64,000 nucleotides of DNA from Geothrix terrae (lineage in GTDB: Bacteria; Acidobacteriota; Holophagae; Holophagales; Holophagaceae): contig NZ_JAKZLA010000005.1 of NCBI RefSeq assembly GCF_022808775.1, positions 62,001 to 126,000 of the forward strand, read 5' to 3'. How positions within the stretch are numbered: the stretch's first letter is position 1; each line of letters begins with the position of its first letter. The notes beneath the pieces were generated by a model, which did not search any database, was not told the DNA's origin, and was given only the letters and a program-made list of their open reading frames with translations. The position numbers were made by a program, and so were the translations under genes. This document shows, in pieces, positions 16,118 through 23,051 of the stretch.

Positions 16118-16160
16118 GAACGCGAAGAGCGCGAAGGGCTTTTTCGGGGTCTTAGCGTTC
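16118..16160. repeat. Dispersed palindromic repeat, copy 2
   Basis: GAACGCGAAG (16118-16127) and CTTAGCGTTC (16151-16160) form a 9-of-10 inverted repeat in the 208-base gap between the C45 gene and the rluA-type gene. Its core matches the copies at 34746-34779 (perfect arms) and in the 3' end of glyQ. No other feature was recognised in this gap. Confidence 0.55.
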
Positions 16161-16225
16161 CCCTTATTGACGGATCAGACTGCCCGCCGAAGGGGTGAGT
16201 TCGTCACACCCGCTACGCTGGAGCC

Positions 16226-17095
16226 ATGACGCTTCGGAAATGGACCTTCATCGTGGACCTTGAGGATGCGGAGCTGCGCCTGGACCAGCTCATCGCGAAA
16301 CGGACGGAGCTGTCCCGCCGGGCGGCCCGCGAAGCTCTGAAGCTGGGCGGCGTGCAGGTGGACCGCAAGCGCGTGAAGGTGGCGGGCAAGCTGGTGAAGC
16401 CGGGGCTTGAGATCCGCGTGGCCTACGATCCCGACCTGCCGCCGGTGCCGACGACGGCCATCCCCATCGTGTTCGAGGACGCATGGCTCCTGGCCGTGGA
16501 CAAGCCGGCGGGCCTCGCCACCCAGGGCACCTGGGCCACGGACCGCCACGACCTGCTCGCCCTGCTGAAGACCCAGCGTCCGGACCTGAAGCTGTTCCTG
16601 CACCACCGCCTGGACCAGGGCACTTCGGGCCTGCTGGTGCTGGCGAAGGACGCCAAGGCGAACCCGGGCCTCGCCGCCGCCTTCGCGGACCGGAACCTGG
16701 AGAAGCTCTACCTGGCACGGGTCTCCGAACCCCTGGAAGCCTGCACGGTGGAGGCCCCCATTGGCCGCCTGCGGGGCGCTGATCCCGGCCGCTTCGGCTG
16801 CGAGGGCGACCTCATGGATCCGAAATCAGCGCGCACGGACTTCCGCCCTGCCACCGCCGAGGAGATGGCAGGCCTCGTCCCGGGGCATTACATCGTGGCC
16901 CGCATCCACACGGGCCGCACCCACCAGATCCGCGTCCACCTGGCCCACCTGGGCCGCCCCATCCTGGGTGACGCCCTCTACGGCGGCGCGCCCTCGGACC
17001 GCCTCTGGCTCCACGCCTGGCGGCTGGGCCTGAAGCATCCTGTGACCGGAGCGGACCTCCGGCTGGAAGCGCCACCTCTCCGGTTCAAGGCCTGA
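16226..17095 (+). CDS. RluA family RNA pseudouridine synthase
   Basis: A 289-residue pseudouridine synthase that isomerises specific uridines in rRNA or tRNA. An S4 RNA-binding domain occupies about residues 15-70 (RLDQLIAKRTELSRRAAREALKLGGVQVD), then the catalytic domain with VFEDAWLLAVDKPAGLATQG and the active-site motif HHRLDQGTSG, where Asp130 is the catalytic residue. RIHTGRTHQIRVHLAHLGRPILGD near 225-250 is the conserved C-terminal block. Which RluA subfamily (RluC/RluD/other) cannot be set without alignment. It has no clear ribosome site; TACGCT lies 6 bases before the ATG. Confidence 0.93.
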   Translation: MTLRKWTFIVDLEDAELRLDQLIAKRTELSRRAAREALKLGGVQVDRKRVKVAGKLVKPGLEIRVAYDPDLPPVPTTAIPIVFEDAWLLAVDKPAGLATQGTWATDRHDLLALLKTQRPDLKLFLHHRLDQGTSGLLVLAKDAKANPGLAAAFADRNLEKLYLARVSEPLEACTVEAPIGRLRGADPGRFGCEGDLMDPKSARTDFRPATAEEMAGLVPGHYIVARIHTGRTHQIRVHLAHLGRPILGDALYGGAPSDRLWLHAWRLGLKHPVTGADLRLEAPPLRFKA

Positions 17096-17174
17096 CCCGA
17101 GCGCTGGCCCCAACCTATCTCCTGGTCCAGAATGGGCCCACGGAGCCTCGACGGGCCCTGCACGGAAGGCACGC

Positions 17175-18143
17175 ATGAACCTCCCCGCCCAAGCACCTGT
17201 CCGGGTGGCAGTCCTCATCCCCTGTTTCAATGAAGAGACCGCCATCGCCCGCGTGGTGGCGGATTTCCGCGCCGTCCTGCCCGGCGCGGCCATCCACGTC
17301 TACGACAACAACTCGACGGATCGCACGGTGGAGGCGGCCCGGGCGGCGGGCGCCCTGGTGGGCTTCGAGACTGCCCAGGGCAAGGGCCACGTGGTGCGCC
17401 GCATGTTCGCGGACATCGACGCGGACGTGTACGTGATGGTGGACGGCGACGCCACCTACGGCGCCGCCAGCGCCCCCGCCCTGGTGGACCTCCTCCTGCG
17501 CCGCCAGCTCGACATGGTGGTGGGCTGCCGGGTCGAGACGGGGACCGAGGCCTACCGCCGGGGCCACCGGTTCGGGAACCACCTGCTGACCTCCGCCGTG
17601 CGCCTGCTGTTCGGCCAGCGCTTCACGGACATCCTCTCGGGCTACCGGGCCTTCTCGCGGCGCTTCGTGAAGAGCTTCCCCGCTCTGTCGAGGGGCTTCG
17701 AGACCGAGACGGAACTCACGGTCCACGCGCTGGAACTGTCCATGCCCGTAGCCGAGCTGGCCACGCCCTACGGGGCCCGCCCCGAAGGCTCGGCGAGCAA
17801 GCTGCGGACCTACGCCGACGGATTCCGGATTCTCCGCCTCATCGCCTCGCTCTACCGGAACGAGAAGCCGCTCCAGTTCTTCTCCGTGCTCTCGACCCTC
17901 CTGGCCCTGGCCGCCATCGGCCTGTCGGTCCCGATCTTCGTGACCTACTTCCGCACAGGCCTCGTGCCTCGGTTCCCCACGGCGATCCTCACCACCGGGA
18001 TGATGGTCATCTCGGCCCTGGGCTTCACCTGCGGCCTCATCCTCGACACGGTCACCCGGGGCCGCAAGGAGCTGAAGCGCATGGCCTACCTGGCCATCCC
18101 GCCGGTGGAAGCCGGTCCGGCGGATCCGGAGGGCCACCGATGA
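17175..18143 (+). CDS. Family 2 glycosyltransferase, membrane-anchored (polyprenyl-phosphate type)
   Basis: A 322-residue GT2 enzyme. The GT-A domain shows VAVLIPCFNEETAI, VYDNNSTDRT (~43-51), the nucleotide-sugar/metal DxD motif in MVDGDATY (~88-95), and SGYRAFSRRFVKSFP with the downstream TETELTVHALE acceptor-side block. Two C-terminal transmembrane helices (~235-255 and ~268-290) anchor it. This architecture matches DPMS/GtrB/ArnC-like enzymes that load a sugar on to undecaprenyl phosphate. It overlaps the next gene by four bases (ATGA), a membrane protein with a GT-C-like motif, so the pair may make and then transfer a lipid-linked sugar. Confidence 0.88.
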   Translation: MNLPAQAPVRVAVLIPCFNEETAIARVVADFRAVLPGAAIHVYDNNSTDRTVEAARAAGALVGFETAQGKGHVVRRMFADIDADVYVMVDGDATYGAASAPALVDLLLRRQLDMVVGCRVETGTEAYRRGHRFGNHLLTSAVRLLFGQRFTDILSGYRAFSRRFVKSFPALSRGFETETELTVHALELSMPVAELATPYGARPEGSASKLRTYADGFRILRLIASLYRNEKPLQFFSVLSTLLALAAIGLSVPIFVTYFRTGLVPRFPTAILTTGMMVISALGFTCGLILDTVTRGRKELKRMAYLAIPPVEAGPADPEGHR

Positions 18144-19660
18144 CCCTGCTCCACCCGCGTGAAGGATGGGCGTCCCGGCTGAGGGCCTGGGCTGCCCCGG
18201 GAGGCCTCCTCCTCTATGCCCTGCTCCTGTTCGGGGGCACCGCCTGGCTCCAGCGGGGTCTCTTCGAGCGGGACGGCTACTTCCACGCCCGCTTCGCGGC
18301 GCTGATGCCCACCCAGGGCCTGTCGCGGGCCTTCCCGTGGACCCAGCTGAGCACCTGGCGGGAGCACTTCTGCGACAAGGAGTTCCTCTACCACCTGGCC
18401 ATGGCCCCCTTCGCGCGGATCGGCGGCGACCCGATCCTGGGGGCGCGGATCTTCGGCGTGCTGCTCTCCGTGGCGGTCCTGGCCGCGCTCTATGCGGTGC
18501 TCCGGGCCCACCGCGTCCGCTTCCCCGCCTTCTTCGCGGCCCTGACGCTGGCCACGGGCGGCCTCTTCATCGCCCGCCTGGGCATGATCCGCTCCCACGT
18601 GCTCAGCATGCTGCTGCTGGTCCTGGGCCTGCACTTCCTGCTGCGGAAGCGCTGGAAGGCCCTCCTCGTCCTGGGCTTCGTCTATGCCTGGGCCTACACC
18701 GTCCCCTTCGTGCTGCTCATGACGGCGATCCCCTTCGTGCTGGGGGCGTGGCTCGGCCGCGAACGGCCGGACCTCCGGCTGCCCCTGGCGGCGGGCGCCG
18801 GCTCCGTGCTGGGGCTGGCGATCCATCCCTACACGCCCCTCACGCTGGAGACCTTCCTCACCTACATCCAAGTCTTCCGCCTGGGCCTGCAGGGGTCGGC
18901 AGCCTCCGGCTTCGAGCTGGGGAACGAGCTCTATCCCTACTCTTGGCCGGTCTTCTGGGACATCTACCCCCTCCTGCTGATGCTGGCCTTCGCGCTGCCC
19001 CTGGTCCTCCTCCTCACGCGGAAACGGCTCGCCCCGGGCACCCTCGGCCTGGGCGCGGCCGCCCTCTTCTGGTTTGGCCTGACCATCGCCACCCCCCGGT
19101 TCGCCGAATACTCGGCCCTGCTCATACCCGCGGCCTGGGCGCTGGTGGTCCGCGACCTGTGGCCCCTCCTGGAGGCGTCGGCCTGGTGGACCGCCCGGCG
19201 CCCCATCCGCCTGGCGGCGGGCGCGCTGGCCCTGATCGCCCTCGCAGGGTTCCACGCGAGATCCCTGACGTTCTACCGGGTCTACCAGATCCAGGCGTCG
19301 CCTCCCCGCTTCTTCACCGGCGCCTGCGCCTGGATGGCCCGGAACCTGGCCCCGGGCGAGACGGTCATCAACCTCTACTGGGACGACTTCCCCGAGCTGT
19401 TTTACGACGGGTACCGGCAGAGGTTCCTCTGGGGCCTGGATCCCACCTATTCCCTGCGCGACGACGCGGACCGGGCGAGGCTCCTCGAGCGCCTGCGGCG
19501 GCACCAGATCCGCCTGGACGCCGAGCAGATGAAGACCCAGTTCCACGCGCGGTATCTGGTCCTCCGCGCCGCCCGGGCGGCCGGCTACCCCGAGCTCCGG
19601 CAAGCCCCCTTCCGGGTGGCCTACGAGGACCCCACCGCCCTGGTGGTCGCCCTGGATTGA
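18140..19660 (+). CDS. Multi-pass membrane protein, GT-C-like glycosyltransferase candidate
   Basis: A 506-residue integral membrane protein with roughly ten hydrophobic helices up to residue ~385 and a soluble C-terminal part. The first periplasmic loop holds ERDGYFHARFA (D45, H49), which resembles the acidic/His first-loop motif of GT-C enzymes and of oligosaccharyltransferase STT3-type proteins. The C-terminal soluble part (FTGACAWMARNLAPGETVINLYWDDFPELFYDG) is a common feature of related membrane proteins. Overlap with the GT2 gene suggests it uses the polyprenyl-sugar made there. Not a clear member of a named family to me; the GT-C call is inference. Confidence 0.6.
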   Translation: MTLLHPREGWASRLRAWAAPGGLLLYALLLFGGTAWLQRGLFERDGYFHARFAALMPTQGLSRAFPWTQLSTWREHFCDKEFLYHLAMAPFARIGGDPILGARIFGVLLSVAVLAALYAVLRAHRVRFPAFFAALTLATGGLFIARLGMIRSHVLSMLLLVLGLHFLLRKRWKALLVLGFVYAWAYTVPFVLLMTAIPFVLGAWLGRERPDLRLPLAAGAGSVLGLAIHPYTPLTLETFLTYIQVFRLGLQGSAASGFELGNELYPYSWPVFWDIYPLLLMLAFALPLVLLLTRKRLAPGTLGLGAAALFWFGLTIATPRFAEYSALLIPAAWALVVRDLWPLLEASAWWTARRPIRLAAGALALIALAGFHARSLTFYRVYQIQASPPRFFTGACAWMARNLAPGETVINLYWDDFPELFYDGYRQRFLWGLDPTYSLRDDADRARLLERLRRHQIRLDAEQMKTQFHARYLVLRAARAAGYPELRQAPFRVAYEDPTALVVALD

Positions 19661-19685
19661 GGGGGCGAGCGGGTATCCTCGCCTT

Positions 19686-20633
19686 ATGAGACTTCCGATC
19701 CTCTTCAATCCCGCCTCGGGCACGACCCCGAAGGATCCGGACGCCCTGCTGCGGCCACTCCCGAAAAACCTGCGGGACCGCGTGGAGGTCCTCCCCTTCG
19801 GGCCGCCCTGGGACTTCGAACCCGCCATCGACCAGGCCCGGCGGGCGGAAGGGCCCCTGCTCGTGTGGGGTGGGGACGGCACCATCCACCACGCAGCCCG
19901 GGCCCTGTTCGAGCGGGGCTGCCCCGTGCCCCTCGGGGCCATCCCCGGCGGCAGCGGGAACGGGCTGGTGCGGGGCCTGAGGACCCCGCTGGAGCCCGCC
20001 GGCGCCCTGCGGCGGCTGCTCGAAGGCCGGGAAGTGCGCATGGACCTCCCCTGCCTGGATGGCGCCCCTTTCGTGAATGTCTGCGGCACCGGCTTCGAAG
20101 CCGCCGTGGCACACCGCTTCGCGGGCCTCCCGGGCCGCGGCTTCGCCGCCTACGCCCGGGCCACCCTGGAGCTCTGGCGCACCTGGAAGCCGACCACCCT
20201 GGCCTGGGAGGCCGAAGAGGCGCCCATGCCCCCCTCGGACGGCCGGATCGAGCGCATCCGCGCCGCCTTCCACCCCGGCGCATCGAAGCTGCCGGAAGCC
20301 GCCTGGAGCCTCTGCTTCGCCAACCTCCCCACCTACGGCAGCGGCCTGTGGATCGCCCCGTACGCCGACCCCACGGACGGCTGCCTCCAGTGGGCCACCC
20401 TGGCCCGGCCCACCTGGCTCACCCTGTTCACCGAAGCGCCCAGGCTCTTCCAGGAGGGCGGGCACACGGCCCTCCGCCACGAGGGGCGGATCCGCCGCGC
20501 CACCCTGCGCCTGGAGCGCCCCCTGCCCTGGCACCTGGACGGCGAACCTGTCGCAGAGCGCGACCGCGCCGAGCTCACTGTGGAGCCCCGGGCCTTCCGG
20601 ATGTGGGTGACGGGAGGCTGCCCCTGGCAGTAG
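19686..20633 (+). CDS. Diacylglycerol kinase-family lipid kinase
   Basis: A 315-residue DAGK/YegS-type kinase expected to phosphorylate a lipid hydroxyl. The catalytic domain begins LPILFNPASGTT and carries the nucleotide-binding WGGDGTIHHAARAL (~59-72), LGAIPGGSGNGLVRGL (~83-98) and FVNVCGTGFEAAVAHRF (~130-146); the C-terminal beta-sandwich ends with PWHLDGEPVAERDRAELTVEPRAFRMWV, the usual family finish. It is 25 bases after the GT-C-like gene. TATCCT lies 7 bases before the ATG, which would fit a leaderless transcript. A strong hairpin follows the gene. Confidence 0.9.
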   Translation: MRLPILFNPASGTTPKDPDALLRPLPKNLRDRVEVLPFGPPWDFEPAIDQARRAEGPLLVWGGDGTIHHAARALFERGCPVPLGAIPGGSGNGLVRGLRTPLEPAGALRRLLEGREVRMDLPCLDGAPFVNVCGTGFEAAVAHRFAGLPGRGFAAYARATLELWRTWKPTTLAWEAEEAPMPPSDGRIERIRAAFHPGASKLPEAAWSLCFANLPTYGSGLWIAPYADPTDGCLQWATLARPTWLTLFTEAPRLFQEGGHTALRHEGRIRRATLRLERPLPWHLDGEPVAERDRAELTVEPRAFRMWVTGGCPWQ

Positions 20634-20640
20634 GCGTAGC

Positions 20641-20682
20641 CCAGCGCAGAAACGGCCCCGAACGGGGCCGTTTCTGCGCTGG
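20641..20682. terminator. Perfect 20-bp hairpin between convergent genes
   Basis: Bases 20641-20660 (CCAGCGCAGAAACGGCCCCG) pair completely with 20663-20682 around an AA loop. It lies between the convergent lipid kinase and the exported unknown. A short A-run follows on the plus strand but no U-tract, so termination may be bidirectional and Rho-assisted. Confidence 0.7.
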
Positions 20683-20695
20683 TGAAAAAGGTGAG

Positions 20696-21577
20696 TCAAT
20701 GCGGAAAGACCGCGGGCCCGGTGAGGCTCGGTCCGCGGAACTCGGCGCTGACACTGGGGCTGGCGCCCCAGAGGCCGGCCACCATCTTCACCCCGCTCAG
20801 ATCCACCGTGGCGGGGTCCCAGTTCCGGCGGACGACCAGGGTGTAGGGGTCCCGGGCGTCTGACCACCAGGCGGGATCATCCACGATGACGTAAACGGCC
20901 GTGGCCTCCTTGTGGGGGTTCTTGTAGGTCACGAGGATGGGCTGGGGCGCATAGGCGGCCTGCATCATGCCGGGCCCGGGCTGGCCCCACTTGTCCACCA
21001 GCATGAGCCGGAACCAGGCCAGCTTGGTGTGCTGGACCTCGACCTGGACGGTCCCCCCCGCGGGGACGGAGACGCCGTAGGCGCGCCACCCGGCGGGAAC
21101 CTGGACATAGTCCGAGAGGGACTCCACGGTGCCGCCCAGGGGTGTCACGGGGATGTAGCCTCGGCGGGAGAGCCACTGGATCTCCGCCATGATGTCGCGC
21201 CGCTGCCAGTAGCGGACCGAGGGCATGGCGGAGCAGCGATTCCAGGCCGGGGGCACCACCACCTGGGTGCCCGGGTACAGGCTGATGCGGGTGGCCCGGG
21301 GGGCGAGATCCGCCGGACGGGGATCGACCCGGGGCGTGCGGATCCCCGGGTGGCGCTCCGTTCGATCCATCCGATCGGCCGCCACGGGCCCGGCCAGGTT
21401 TCGGGGACTGTCAGACCGTGAGGCGTCGGGAGCGGGCCGGTCGGCCGTGGGACGCATGGGCTGTGGCGTTGCGCGACGGCCCCGCTCCTGCTGTGGCGAA
21501 GCACCACAGACGGGAGCCATGGCGAGAAGACAGGAAAAGAGCGCGGTGGCGCGGAGTTGCGTATCGAGCTTCCTCAT
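20696..21577 (-). CDS. Exported protein of unknown function
   Basis: A 293-residue protein with a signal peptide (MRKLDTQLRATALFSCLLAMAPVCGA), a Pro/Arg/Asp-rich low-complexity stretch (~28-90), and a C-terminal domain from ~95. The C-terminal part has IMAEIQWLSRRGYIPVTPLGGTVESLSDYVQVPAGWRAYGVSVPAGGTVQVEVQHTK-like beta-sandwich patterning followed by a DDPAWWSDARDPYTLVVRRNWDP stretch. I do not recognise the family. The start was placed at 21577 to give the signal peptide, with a G-rich ribosome site. Divergent from murC. Confidence 0.65.
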   Translation of the reverse strand: MRKLDTQLRATALFSCLLAMAPVCGASPQQERGRRATPQPMRPTADRPAPDASRSDSPRNLAGPVAADRMDRTERHPGIRTPRVDPRPADLAPRATRISLYPGTQVVVPPAWNRCSAMPSVRYWQRRDIMAEIQWLSRRGYIPVTPLGGTVESLSDYVQVPAGWRAYGVSVPAGGTVQVEVQHTKLAWFRLMLVDKWGQPGPGMMQAAYAPQPILVTYKNPHKEATAVYVIVDDPAWWSDARDPYTLVVRRNWDPATVDLSGVKMVAGLWGASPSVSAEFRGPSLTGPAVFPH

Positions 21578-21676
21578 CACACACCCCCATGGTTCCGGTA
21601 GGAACCCCATCAGGATGCCAGAGCCATGCCAGGAGCTGGGGTATCCTGACACCTGCTTAAACATGGGGGCCTCCAG

Positions 21677-23044
21677 GTGTTCGGCAAGATCCAGCACATC
21701 CATTTCGTGGGCATCGGCGGCATCGGGATGTCCGGCATCGCGGAAGTGCTCGCCAACCTGGGCTACCGGGTGTCGGGCTCGGACCTGCGGGAGACGGCCG
21801 TGACCCAGCGCCTGCGGGGCCTGGGCATCGAGGTGCACCTGGGCCACCGGGGTGAGGCCATCGAAGGCGCCCAGGTGGTGGTGATCTCGTCGGCCGTGAA
21901 GGGTGACAATCCGGAAGTGGTGGCGGCCCACGCCGCCAAGGTGCCCGTGATCCCACGGGGCGAGATGCTGGCGGAGCTGATGCGCATGAAGTACGGCATC
22001 GCCATGGCCGGCTCCCACGGGAAGACCACCACCACCAGCATGGTGGCCCAGGTGCTGAGCCACGGCGGCCTCGACCCCACCATCGTCATCGGCGGCAAGC
22101 TGGGCACCATTGGCAGCAACGCCAAGCTGGGAAAGGGCGACATCCTGGTGGCCGAAGCCGACGAGAGCGACGGCAGCTTCCTCATGCTGAACCCCACCCT
22201 GGCCGCGATCACCAACATCGACCGTGAGCACCTCGACCACTACAAGGACCTCGAGGAGATCCAGGACGCGTTCGTGGTGTTCGCGAACAAGGTGCCCTTC
22301 TACGGCTCCGTATTCCTCTGCATGGACGACCCCCACGCCGCCGCCGTGCGCCCGCGCCTGAAGCGGCAAGTGCGGACCTACGGCACCCACCCCCAGGTGG
22401 ACATCCGCGCCCAGGAGATCCGGCAGGAGGGCTTCCGCACCCACTTCAAGGTCCGCGCCTACGGCGAGGATCTGGGCGCTTTCAGCCTGGGCGTGCCGGG
22501 CCACCACATGGTGCTGAACGCCCTGGCCGCCATCGGCGTGGCCCTGGAGCTCGAGGTGGACCGCGAGATCATCCGCACCAGCCTGGCCAGCTTCACGGGC
22601 GCCGACCGGCGCTTCCAGGTCAAGGGCGAGAAGGACGGCGTGCTGGTGGTGGACGACTATGGCCACCACCCGACGGAGATCGCCGCCACCCTTGCCGCGG
22701 CCCGGGCCGGCTTCCCCGAGCGTCGCATCGTGGCCGCCTTCCAACCCCATCGCTACAGCCGCACCAAGGCGCTGCTGGAAGAGTTCAGCACGGCGTTCTT
22801 CGAGGCGGATTCCGTGGTGGTCACCGACATCTACCCCGCCGGCGAGCCCCCCATCCAGGGCGTGGACAGCGCCGCCGTGGTGGAGGCCCTGCGCGCCCAC
22901 GGCCAGAAGGACGTCCACCTCGCCGGGCGGATCGACGATCTGCCCGAAGTCCTCAAGCGCCTGACCCGCAGCGGAGATCTCCTCATCACCTTCGGCGCGG
23001 GCTCCATCACACAGGCCGGGCCGGCCTTCCTGGGCCTGGCCTGA
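21677..23044 (+). CDS. murC: UDP-N-acetylmuramate--L-alanine ligase
   Basis: A 455-residue MurC that adds L-alanine to UDP-MurNAc, the first step of the peptidoglycan stem peptide. The N-terminal Rossmann domain starts [15 protein letters not shown]; the central ATPase domain has [11 protein letters not shown] (~113-123), [14 protein letters not shown], and the C-terminal domain has [10 protein letters not shown] and [10 protein letters not shown]. The start codon is GTG, giving [15 protein letters not shown]. It lies alone, outside any division/cell-wall cluster, followed after seven bases by an M14 peptidase gene. Confidence 0.96.
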   Translation: MFGKIQHIHFVGIGGIGMSGIAEVLANLGYRVSGSDLRETAVTQRLRGLGIEVHLGHRGEAIEGAQVVVISSAVKGDNPEVVAAHAAKVPVIPRGEMLAELMRMKYGIAMAGSHGKTTTTSMVAQVLSHGGLDPTIVIGGKLGTIGSNAKLGKGDILVAEADESDGSFLMLNPTLAAITNIDREHLDHYKDLEEIQDAFVVFANKVPFYGSVFLCMDDPHAAAVRPRLKRQVRTYGTHPQVDIRAQEIRQEGFRTHFKVRAYGEDLGAFSLGVPGHHMVLNALAAIGVALELEVDREIIRTSLASFTGADRRFQVKGEKDGVLVVDDYGHHPTEIAATLAAARAGFPERRIVAAFQPHRYSRTKALLEEFSTAFFEADSVVVTDIYPAGEPPIQGVDSAAVVEALRAHGQKDVHLAGRIDDLPEVLKRLTRSGDLLITFGAGSITQAGPAFLGLA

Positions 23045-23051
23045 GGCGCGC

